DNA from: an uncultured Opitutales bacterium
GTDB lineage: Bacteria > Verrucomicrobiota > Verrucomicrobiia > Opitutales > Intestinicryptomonadaceae
Reading direction: 5' to 3'
Assembly: GCA_900546565.1 (NCBI GenBank)
Contig: URDC01000020.1
Coordinates: 1-30,336 of the forward strand
DNA length: 30,336 nucleotides
Both the position numbers and the translations under genes were made by a program. The first letter of the stretch is position 1. Each line of letters starts with the position of its first letter. A model generated the notes under the pieces. That model saw only the letters and a program-made list of their open reading frames with translations. It had not been told where the DNA came from and searched no databases. Shown piece after piece: positions 23,573-30,336 of this stretch.

Positions 23573-25123
23573 ATGAGCTTTGGCTGGATTAAACAAAGAG
23601 GGGCGGGCGTGTTTTTGCACGTTTCGTCGCTGCCGTCGGAATACGGAATCGGAAACATCGGTTCCGCCGCGGACGGATTTTTGGACTTTGCCGAGAAGGC
23701 GGGTTTTTCATACTGGCAGATTTGTCCGCTCAACCCCACGGGGTATGGGGACTCGCCGTATCAGGCGTTTTCGGCGTTCGCGGGGAACACGTATTTTCTG
23801 GATTTGGGCGATTTTGTCGGGCGCGGGTGGCTGTCGGAATCCGACTTGCTGCCGCTAAAAAACCTGCCGCGCGACGACTGCGACTATGGCGCGATATATT
23901 CGATTGTTCCTGCGCTTGTTGCGAAGGCGTCGCGGGCGTTTGCGGCGTCGGCGACGGCTGGCGAAAAAAAATCCTTCGATTTGTTCAGGCGCAAGAATGC
24001 GGGCTGGCTTGGAGCGTATGCGCTTTTCCGCGCGCTAAAAAACAGGTTCGGGCAGAAGTGCTGGCTCGACTGGGATTTGCAGTTCAGGGATTTCGAGCGG
24101 GCTAAGAAAAACGTGCCCGAAGATTGCGCGGACGACATTTTTGCGGCCGAATTCGGGCAATGGGCGTTTTTTGCGCAATACGAAAAGTTCCGCGCGAAAG
24201 CGCATGCGAAGGGCATAGAGATTTTCGGCGACATTCCGATTTTTATGTCGCTTGACAGCTCCGACGTGTGGTCGAATCCGTCGCTATTCGAGCTCGACAA
24301 AAATTTCCAGCCGAAGAACGTGGCGGGGGTTGCGCCCGACTATTTTTCGGCGCAGGGGCAGCTCTGGGGGAATCCGCTTTACGACTGGAAGGGCGCGAAG
24401 AAAAAACTTTTCGAATTTTGGCGCGCGCGGATTGCGTCGGCATCGGCCATGTTCGACGTCATACGCTTCGACCATTTCAGGGGGTTTGCGGACTACTGGT
24501 CGATACCCGCGAAGGCGGGCGACGCGCGCAAGGGCTCGCTCAAAAAAGGCGTCGGGATTGAATTTTTCGACTTCATTAAAAAGCATTTTCCGAATCAGAA
24601 GTTTGTGGCGGAAGACTTGGGGTTGCTCTCGAAGGCGGCGTTTGCGCTGCGCGACGAGCTCGGGATTCCGTCGATGGCGGTTTTGCAATTCGCCTTCGGC
24701 GACACGCCGAAGAATCCGTATCTGCCGCACAATGTGCGCCGCAACTGCGTTTTCTACACGGGCACGCACGACAACAACACGTCGATTGGCTGGTATGAAA
24801 GCGCGTCGGAAACCGCAAAGGACGAAGCGCGGCGGTATTTCCGCGCCTCGGGCGAAGCCGTCAACTGGGATATGATTCACGCGGTTATGCTAAGCGTGGC
24901 GGACATTGCGGTTTTCCCGATGCAGGACATTCTCGGTTTGGGCGCGTGGGCGCGCACAAACACCCCCGGAAAGCCTCACGGCAACTGGCGTTGGCGCATG
25001 ACCGACGCGCAGCTTGCGAAGGCGGCTGTCGACAATGCACCGTATTTGCGCAGTTTGTGCGAACTTTCGGACAGACTTAAAAATTGTGTTGAAAAAGCGT
25101 CGGAAGTGGAAGAAGATTCATAA
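23573..25123 (+). CDS. malQ: 4-alpha-glucanotransferase (amylomaltase)
   Basis: GH77 enzyme transferring alpha-1,4-glucan segments between chains, used in maltodextrin/glycogen metabolism; cytosolic, 516 residues, typical of the short bacterial form. Motifs in order: GAGVFLHVSSLPSEYGIGN (10-28), QICPLNPTGYGDSPYQAFSA (near 50-70), GDIPIFMSLDSSDVW, GVAPDYFSAQGQLWGNPLY, FDVIRFDHFRG with the nucleophile Asp, KFVAEDLG with the acid/base Glu, and YTGTHDNNTSIGWY with the third carboxylate. All catalytic residues are present. It is the first gene of a tight operon, with ptsI starting one base after its stop. Confidence 0.95.
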   Translation: MSFGWIKQRGAGVFLHVSSLPSEYGIGNIGSAADGFLDFAEKAGFSYWQICPLNPTGYGDSPYQAFSAFAGNTYFLDLGDFVGRGWLSESDLLPLKNLPRDDCDYGAIYSIVPALVAKASRAFAASATAGEKKSFDLFRRKNAGWLGAYALFRALKNRFGQKCWLDWDLQFRDFERAKKNVPEDCADDIFAAEFGQWAFFAQYEKFRAKAHAKGIEIFGDIPIFMSLDSSDVWSNPSLFELDKNFQPKNVAGVAPDYFSAQGQLWGNPLYDWKGAKKKLFEFWRARIASASAMFDVIRFDHFRGFADYWSIPAKAGDARKGSLKKGVGIEFFDFIKKHFPNQKFVAEDLGLLSKAAFALRDELGIPSMAVLQFAFGDTPKNPYLPHNVRRNCVFYTGTHDNNTSIGWYESASETAKDEARRYFRASGEAVNWDMIHAVMLSVADIAVFPMQDILGLGAWARTNTPGKPHGNWRWRMTDAQLAKAAVDNAPYLRSLCELSDRLKNCVEKASEVEEDS

Positions 25124-25124
25124 A

Positions 25125-26903
25125 ATGGACAACGCGGAAAAAGCCGAAAAGTTGATGCAGGGTATCGGGGTCTCGAAGGGTATCGCCTTCGGGGAGGCTT
25201 TCGTTATGCTCGACCGCGAGCTTAAAACGCCCGTCTACGAAATCCGCGACAGCGACCGCCCGAACGAAATCGCCCGTTTTCAGGACGCGATTTTAAAGAC
25301 GCAAAACGAGATAAATGCTCTTAAAGATGAATTGGTGGCGGCTATCGGCGAATCGGAGGCGGCGATTTTCGACGCGTTGCTTATGGTGCTCGACGACGTG
25401 GCGATTATCCAGGAGACGATGTCGACTTTCGAAAAGAGCAGCTACAACATTGAATACTGTTATATGTCGGTTGTCGAGAAGTTCATAAACGCCTTCGAGA
25501 AAATCGACGACCCGTTTATGCGCGAGCGCATTGGCGATATGAAGGACGTTTCTATGCGCGTTTTGCGAAATCTGCTGGGTGTGGAATCCGTAAAAATCGG
25601 GCAATATAGCGACGCGATTATTTTGGTGAGCTCGGACTTCACCCCCTCGGACTTCGCGCTTGTGGACAAAAGCAAGATTTTGGCGATTGTTTCAGAGAAG
25701 GGTTCGGCAACCTGCCACACGGCTATTTTGGCGCGCTCGATGGGCATTCCGTGCGTGGTCGGCGTTCAGGGAGTAGCCGACGCGGTTTCGTCGGGCGAGC
25801 CGATGCTGGTTGACGGCTACAATGGCAAATGTTTTGTAAATCCCCAGAAGGATACGGTAAACACCTACAACGAGCTGGACTCGGTGCACAAGCGCAATCA
25901 GGTGATTTTCAATACGTCGCTCGCCTCGGAGCCCGTGGCGGCGGACGGCTCGCCATTCTGTGTGGAAATCAACATAAGCGGTGCAGCGGACATTCCCGCG
26001 GGGGCTATGAAGTTTTGCAACGGCGTGGGACTTTTCCGCACGGAGAATTTCTTTATGAACGTGGCGTCGTTCCCCGACGAGAACGCACAATTCGAGGCAT
26101 ACAAGGCTGCGGTTATAGCCGCCGAGGGAAAGCCCGTGGTGTTGCGCACGCTCGACTTGGGCGGCGACAAGAATGTGGCGTCGCTAAACGAATTCCACAA
26201 GGAGGAGAATCCGTTTATGGGGTGCAGGGCGATTCGGTTTTGCCTCGACCACCCAGAGGTTTTCCTCACGCAGCTACGGGCGATTTTACGCGCGAGCGCG
26301 TTCGGCGACGTGCGCATTTTGCTTCCGATGATTTGCTCGATTAGGGAAGTCGAGCGGGCGCGGATTTTCATCGACGAGGCTATGGCGCAACTGGCGGAGA
26401 AGTCGATTCCGTTCAACCGCGACGTCAAAGTCGGCGTGATGATTGAGATTCCGAGCGCGGCTTTGACTGTCGACATAATTGCCGACGCCTGCGACTTTAT
26501 CAGCATAGGTACAAACGACCTCGTTCAATATCTGCTTGCCGTCGACCGCGTCAACGAGACTGTCGCGCATTTGTATGAGCCGTATCATCCAGCGGTCGTG
26601 CGCACGCTCGACATAATTTTGCGCAAGGCGCGCGAAAAGGGTCTGCCGGTGGGCATTTGCGGCGAGCTTGCCGCCGACCCGATTTTTACGCCGCTGCTTT
26701 TCGGCATGGGGGTGACGCATTTTAGCATGTCGCCGAAATCGGTGGCGGAGATAAAATTTTTGCTGCGCAAGCTGACTATGGAAAAGTCGGTGGCGTTGCG
26801 CGACGAGGTTTTGAAGATGAAGCGTTCGCGCCACATCGTCAACCGTCTGCGCTCTTTCCACTACGAAAGTTTAAGCCCGTATATTCCGCACGATGGACAA
26901 TAA
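25125..26903 (+). CDS. ptsI: Phosphoenolpyruvate-protein phosphotransferase (PTS enzyme I)
   Basis: Cytosolic EI, 592 residues, taking phosphate from PEP and passing it to HPr. The N-terminal part begins GIGVSKGIAFG, followed by the helical HPr-binding region. The phosphohistidine segment reads GSATCHTAILARSMGIPCVVG with His198; the usual GGxTSH reads KGSATCH here, a small variation. The PEP-binding TIM barrel has GVGLFRTE, RTLDLGGDK, MIEIPSAAL, ISIGTNDLVQY and GICGELAAD with the catalytic Cys. The ATG at 25125 is chosen because it lies directly behind malQ after GGAAGAAG. HPr and EII genes are not in the window. The end overlaps the next gene by 11 bases. Confidence 0.94.
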   Translation: MDNAEKAEKLMQGIGVSKGIAFGEAFVMLDRELKTPVYEIRDSDRPNEIARFQDAILKTQNEINALKDELVAAIGESEAAIFDALLMVLDDVAIIQETMSTFEKSSYNIEYCYMSVVEKFINAFEKIDDPFMRERIGDMKDVSMRVLRNLLGVESVKIGQYSDAIILVSSDFTPSDFALVDKSKILAIVSEKGSATCHTAILARSMGIPCVVGVQGVADAVSSGEPMLVDGYNGKCFVNPQKDTVNTYNELDSVHKRNQVIFNTSLASEPVAADGSPFCVEINISGAADIPAGAMKFCNGVGLFRTENFFMNVASFPDENAQFEAYKAAVIAAEGKPVVLRTLDLGGDKNVASLNEFHKEENPFMGCRAIRFCLDHPEVFLTQLRAILRASAFGDVRILLPMICSIREVERARIFIDEAMAQLAEKSIPFNRDVKVGVMIEIPSAALTVDIIADACDFISIGTNDLVQYLLAVDRVNETVAHLYEPYHPAVVRTLDIILRKAREKGLPVGICGELAADPIFTPLLFGMGVTHFSMSPKSVAEIKFLLRKLTMEKSVALRDEVLKMKRSRHIVNRLRSFHYESLSPYIPHDGQ

Positions 26904-28308
26904 TATCAAGCGCGCTGTCAATGTTTTGCGCGGGGGAGGCGTGGAGGTGTTGTGCGGCGAAGCCGCGCGGTTTTCGCGCTCGCTCGACCACACGCGGTTT
27001 AGCGCAATGCCCGCGGCTGTTGTTATGGCGGCGTCGGAGGCGGACATCGAAAAGACGCTTTCGGCGGCGAACGAATTCGGCGTCGGCGTGTCGGTGCGCG
27101 GTTCGGGAACGGGCTGCGCGGGCGGCTGTGTGCCGATTGACGGCGGGCTTGTTCTGGACGTTTCGCGCATAAATTTTATAGAAATTGACGCGTTTTCGCG
27201 CGTGGCGCGTGTGGGCGCGGGCGCGATAACCGCCGACATCGACGCCGCCGCGCGAAAGTTCGGGCTGATGTATGCGCCAGATCCGTCGTCGCACAAATTC
27301 TGTTCGATTGGCGGAAACATTGCCTGCAATGCGGGCGGTTTGCGGGCGTTGAAATACGGAACTACGCGCGACAATGTTTTGGCGTTAGTCGCCTTTACGG
27401 GCGAAGGCAAGCGGGTTCAATGTGCGCTGCCGATTAAAAAATACTCGGTGGGGCTTAATTTGCGCGACTTCTTTATCGGCAGCGAGGGGACGCTCGGGGT
27501 TGTGTCGCAAGCGTGGGTTAGGCTCGTGCCCGCTCCCGAAGCGACCGCTACGGTTGTGGTGTTCTTCGACGGCGACTTTGCCGCGTTCGAAGGGGTCGGG
27601 CGGATTATGAAGTCTCCGCTCGAACCGTCGGTTTTGGAATTTATGGATGCGGACACGTCGGGCTGTGTGCGCAGAAAAGCTCCCGAGCTTGGGATTCCCG
27701 CAGGCAAGGCGTTGCTGCTTGTGGAATTTGACGGAACGGCGGCCGAGGTTGCCGAAAATGCGCGCAAGTGCGCGGGTATGTTCGAGCAGGCTTTGGTTGC
27801 GGAAGACCCAGAGCGGCGCGAGCGGCTTTGGAAAATGCGCCGGTATGCGTCGTCGTCGATGTATGAATTCGGCGACTCGAAGATAAATCAGGACATCGTT
27901 TTGCCGTATGCGTCGCTGCGCGAATTCTTCGCCTTCTACAAGGATTTGGGGGCGCGTTTCAATTTGCCGAACCCCGTTTTCGGGCATTCGGGCGACGGCA
28001 ACTACCACATTCATTTTATGTACAATGCCGCCGCCGACGGCGCGAAGCTGCGGGCGAAGGAGGCTATGCGGCTGTCGATTGAAAAGGCGGTTTCCCTCGG
28101 CGGCGCGGTGTCGGGCGAGCACGGGATCGGCTTCTTGAAGTCGAAGTATATGCCGATTCAACACTCCGAATACGAGCTGCAACTTATGCGAGAAATCAAG
28201 CGCGTTTTCGACCCGAACGGGATTCTCAACCGCGGCAAGGTGATGTTCCCCTCGGACGCGGGTGAGCGGCTTGAACCGCTCAAAGGCATTAAGCTGCCGT
28301 GGGACTGA
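26893..28308 (+). CDS. FAD-linked oxidase, glycolate/D-lactate dehydrogenase type (GlcD-like)
   Basis: Flavoprotein of 471 residues in the VAO/PCMH superfamily, oxidising a 2-hydroxy acid such as glycolate or D-lactate. The FAD-binding domain (about 35-215) contains VSVRGSGTGCAGGCVPIDGG (pyrophosphate loop), APDPSSHKFCSIGGNIACNA and FFIGSEGTLGVV. The C-terminal domain has PNPVFGHSGDGNYHIHF with the active-site histidines, then GGAVSGEHGIGFLKSKYM and DPNGILNRGKV. No iron-sulphur domain is fused, and no glcE/glcF genes follow. The exact substrate is undecided. Its start lies inside ptsI (11-base overlap), so translation is coupled. Confidence 0.9.
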   Translation: MDNNIKRAVNVLRGGGVEVLCGEAARFSRSLDHTRFSAMPAAVVMAASEADIEKTLSAANEFGVGVSVRGSGTGCAGGCVPIDGGLVLDVSRINFIEIDAFSRVARVGAGAITADIDAAARKFGLMYAPDPSSHKFCSIGGNIACNAGGLRALKYGTTRDNVLALVAFTGEGKRVQCALPIKKYSVGLNLRDFFIGSEGTLGVVSQAWVRLVPAPEATATVVVFFDGDFAAFEGVGRIMKSPLEPSVLEFMDADTSGCVRRKAPELGIPAGKALLLVEFDGTAAEVAENARKCAGMFEQALVAEDPERRERLWKMRRYASSSMYEFGDSKINQDIVLPYASLREFFAFYKDLGARFNLPNPVFGHSGDGNYHIHFMYNAAADGAKLRAKEAMRLSIEKAVSLGGAVSGEHGIGFLKSKYMPIQHSEYELQLMREIKRVFDPNGILNRGKVMFPSDAGERLEPLKGIKLPWD

Positions 28309-28408
28309 TTTACTATGTGTTGTGTGTTGTCGTGTTTTGAGTGTTTTTCAAAGTGGTTTTTTTGCGGAAGTTTTGGGATATTATTTTTTTAACAGAAAGG
28401 AATAAAAT

Positions 28409-29422
28409 ATGATAGCGATAACGTCTTATCCGATAGCGGTTATAATGTGTGTGATAACTATGATTTGCTGGGGTTCGTGGGGCAACACCCAGAAGTTGGC
28501 GAGCAAGGAATGGAAATTTCAGCTCTTTTACTGGGATTATGTTCTGGGCATTTTGCTGTTCTCGCTTTTGATGGCGTTCACGGCGGGCTCCATGGGTGAA
28601 GGCGGCAGGAGTTTTATTGCCGACCTCTGTCAGGGCGAAAGCGGGCTTATCGGGTCTGCCGTTTTGGGCGGCGTGATTTTCAACATCTCGAACATTTTGC
28701 TTGTCGTTGCAATTGACATTGCGGGTCTTGCCGTGGCGTTCCCCGTCGGCGTCGGGCTTGCGCTTGTCATCGGCGTTGTCCAGAACTACAAGGCGGGCGA
28801 ATGCAGTCCGTATTTGCTCGGGCTGGGTGTAGGGCTTATTGTTTTGGCGATTATTCTCAATGCCGCGGCGTTTGCGCGTATGGGCGGCTCGGGTGGCGGC
28901 AGAAAGGCTGTCAAGGGCATTTTCATCTCGATTTTAGCGGGTTCGCTGATGGGGTTGTTTTACAGTTTTGTCGCCGACGCGATGAGTCCCGTCAAGGAGG
29001 AAGCGGGCAAAATTGTGCTCGAAGTCGGCAAAATGTCGTCCTACACAGTTATGGTTTTATTCTCGACGGGCATTTTCCTTTCCAACTTCATTTTCAACAC
29101 GGCGGTCTCGCTCTTCCCGATTGAAGGCGAAAAAGTTCCGCCGCTTGACTATTTCAGGAAGGGGTCTGCGAAGCTTCATCTTGTCGGCATTTTGGGTGGC
29201 TCGATTTGGTGTTTGGGCACAAGTTTGAGTTTCCTTTCCTCCACGGTTGCGGGTGTTTCGCTCTCGTGGGGTTTGGGACAAGGCGCGACTATGGTTTCGG
29301 CGTTCTGGGGTGTTTTTGTTTGGAAGGAATTTAAGAATGCCCCCAAGAGTGTGAATGTCCTGATTGGTTTGATGTTTATTTTCTTCCTTGCGGGGTTGGG
29401 GATTCTCATTATCTCCAAGTAG
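28409..29422 (+). CDS. GRP-family sugar/DMT-superfamily permease
   Basis: Integral membrane transporter, 337 residues, with about ten hydrophobic helices. The opening MCVITMICWGSWGNTQKLA, with FQLFYWDYVLGILL after it, resembles the glucose/rhamnose uptake (GRP/RhaT) branch of the drug/metabolite transporter superfamily. The GLAVAFPVGVGLALVIGVVQNY and WGLGQGATMVSAFWGVFVWKEF segments fit the family's paired repeats. The substrate is probably a sugar but cannot be read from sequence. A good AGAAAGGA ribosome site precedes the ATG. It is monocistronic, with a terminator at 29478-29505. Confidence 0.85.
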   Translation: MIAITSYPIAVIMCVITMICWGSWGNTQKLASKEWKFQLFYWDYVLGILLFSLLMAFTAGSMGEGGRSFIADLCQGESGLIGSAVLGGVIFNISNILLVVAIDIAGLAVAFPVGVGLALVIGVVQNYKAGECSPYLLGLGVGLIVLAIILNAAAFARMGGSGGGRKAVKGIFISILAGSLMGLFYSFVADAMSPVKEEAGKIVLEVGKMSSYTVMVLFSTGIFLSNFIFNTAVSLFPIEGEKVPPLDYFRKGSAKLHLVGILGGSIWCLGTSLSFLSSTVAGVSLSWGLGQGATMVSAFWGVFVWKEFKNAPKSVNVLIGLMFIFFLAGLGILIISK

Positions 29423-29629
29423 CCTAAAAGCCGCGAGGACGTGCATCTCTTAATCGAATTTATTTAATTTATACCAGAGCGTTCTTCATTTGAAGAACGC
29501 TTTTTGATTTTTAGATTCGATTAAGAGGCGCACTCACGGCTAAAAATCGGTTTCGCTTCGCCTCACGTACCTAAGTACGCATCGGCTCGCAAAGCCGCGA
29601 TTTTTAGTACGCGCCTCGCGACTTTTAGG
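29423..29629. repeat. Composite palindromic element (outer inverted repeat enclosing two hairpins)
   Basis: The outer arms 29423-29438 and 29614-29629 are 16-bp inverted repeats with one mismatch. Between them lie two separate nested hairpins. The first has arms 29447-29459 and 29515-29527 (13 bp perfect) around the terminator at 29478-29505. The second has arms 29540-29549 and 29598-29607 (10 bp perfect) around CGTAC/GTACG (29566-29579). Drawn as RNA this is a three-way junction. No gene is present. Confidence 0.7.
29478..29505 (+). terminator. Intrinsic terminator of the GRP-family permease gene
   Basis: A perfect 10-bp stem (29478-29487 with 29492-29501) and ATTT loop are followed by T residues, 56 bp after the stop codon. 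It is nested inside the larger palindromic element. Confidence 0.85.
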
Positions 29630-29962
29630 TTGCTCACGTGATTATCCTAATCCGATAAGGGCGAAGCCCCTACGACCTGAGCGTTCTTCGAACGCTCCTT
29701 GTGGAAAAACGGCGGCTTACCCAGCCGCCTTTTCTGTTTATATACGCATTGCGCGTTGCGCAATCGCTTTTCATTCAAACTCGACAATATTTAAAGGCTT
29801 AGCTTTAATTATAAAGTAAAGGCGGGATTGCTGAAAGCAACCGCCGCCTCTTTTGAAGTAGTAAAAAACTCTCGGAGAGTTGGGGGAAGGGCGGAGTTTT
29901 TGCGCGGGAGCGCAAACCGCCCTCGGGGGCAGAGCCCCCGCTATGGGAGCCCGCCCAGCGGG
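29630..29962. repeat. Gene-free run of successive hairpins
   Basis: Six or more stem-loops stand in a row: 29679-29697 (8-bp stem, TTC loop), 29711-29733 (7-bp GC stem plus TTTT, terminator-like), 29821-29845 (two 5-bp stems), 29888-29923 (7 bp, internal loop, then 7 bp), 29924-29940 (7-bp G/C stem) and 29950-29962 (5-bp stem, directly abutting the stop codon of the minus-strand gene at 29963). No coding sequence is supported. The last three can act as terminators or 3'-end stabilisers for the minus-strand gene. Confidence 0.65.
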
Positions 29963-30292
29963 TTATTTGTAGTAGAGGATTTTGGTGCCGTCGGGTTTGA
30001 TTTCTTCGCGTATGGGTTTTTGCGAGACTTCGACTGTGGCGTCGGTGGTATCGTAATAGAGAACGCGAGTGCCGTCGGCTTTAATCTCCTCTTTGACGGG
30101 TGTCTTTTTCGCCTCGACAACTGTTTGGGTTGTCGGCTGCGGATTTTGGTAGATTACCGTCGTGGTAGCGGGCTGCTGGACATATATGGTTTCGCGCGGC
30201 GTGCTGACGTAGACGGTCTCGCGCGTGTTCGTAGCGTTGGCGATTGCCGATATGGCGAATGCGCTCGAAAAAATCGTGGCGGGTATCCACAT
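29963..30292 (-). CDS. Small secreted protein with two kinds of tandem repeat
   Basis: At least 109 residues from the ATG at 30292. A hydrophobic stretch (residues 2-20, WIPATIFSSAFAISAIANA) looks like a signal peptide but has no charged start. The reading frame stays open to the window edge, adding Pro/Arg/Cys-rich codons, so the true start may lie beyond 30336. The mature part contains RETVYVSTP and RETIYVQQP back to back, a Thr/Gln/Pro-rich linker, then PVKEEIKADGTRVLYY and PIREEIKPDGTKILYY, a repeat of about 16 residues. It is probably extracytoplasmic and beta-rich. No family is recognised. Hairpins directly follow its stop codon. Confidence 0.6.
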   Translation of the reverse strand: MWIPATIFSSAFAISAIANATNTRETVYVSTPRETIYVQQPATTTVIYQNPQPTTQTVVEAKKTPVKEEIKADGTRVLYYDTTDATVEVSQKPIREEIKPDGTKILYYK

Positions 30293-30336
30293 ATCGCAAC
30301 GAGGCGGCGGCGGGCAGCGGCGCGGCGGAGGGGGAG

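Noticed and set aside
29423..29962. CRISPR array or tRNA in the hairpin-rich gap
   Set aside because: Repeats are inverted and unequal rather than evenly spaced direct repeats, and no cloverleaf with T-loop and acceptor end was found.

Overview
The window looks like chromosomal DNA of a Verrucomicrobiota-type bacterium (PVC group, perhaps Opitutia). This is inferred from the gene mix, not from a marker gene: a Lys/Ala-rich histone-H1-like protein, a long-form PurF, a split three-gene transhydrogenase, a sigma factor beside a receptor-like Ser/Thr kinase, few strong Shine-Dalgarno sequences, and GC-rich genes separated by AT-rich, T-tract-rich gaps. No rRNA, tRNA, CRISPR array or transposase was seen.

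Layout. 1-523: GC-rich edge with a possible gene tail, then AT-rich DNA. 524-1984 (+): secreted SGNH/GDSL hydrolase. 2204-5425 (-): a Tat/lipoprotein-like DHDPS-family protein and transketolase. 5687-8757 (+): a Wza-like export protein and a Wzc-like chain-length regulator/tyrosine kinase with a Gly/Tyr-rich head. 8827-11716 (+): pntAA-pntAB-pntB. 11890-12327 (+): histone-like protein with a cysteine cluster. 12602-13339 (+): GntR/UTRA regulator. 13525-14920 (+): a small acid-ended peptide, a graspetide-type ATP-grasp ligase and an overlapping 51-residue membrane peptide. 15092-15933 (-): sigma factor with a coupled 61-residue gene, divergent from 16010-17533 (+), a membrane Ser/Thr kinase. 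17646-19040 (-): dnaA, followed by about 800 bp of AT-rich non-coding DNA that could be an origin. 19840-23395 (+): ruvX, truA, purF. 23573-28308 (+): tightly packed malQ-ptsI-glcD-like genes. 28409-29422 (+): GRP/DMT-type sugar permease. 29423-29962: no gene, but many nested palindromes. 29963-30292 (-): small secreted repeat protein, possibly continuing past the window edge.

The best candidate for an undescribed system is 13525-14920. A precursor-like peptide ends in a Thr-x-Thr / Asp-Asp core and is followed by an intrinsic terminator, which may act as a partial attenuator. Next comes a 301-residue ATP-grasp enzyme with the C-terminal E-x-N-x-N-G-x-W signature of graspetide (omega-ester peptide) ligases, whose 3' end overlaps a tiny membrane-peptide ORF. 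The core matches neither the microviridin nor the plesiocin pattern. The second is the sigma/kinase pair: the sigma factor has lost the acidic DAED stretch of region 2.2 and sits back-to-back with a Ser/Thr kinase, as in the phosphorylation-activated EcfP/PknT pair of Vibrio.
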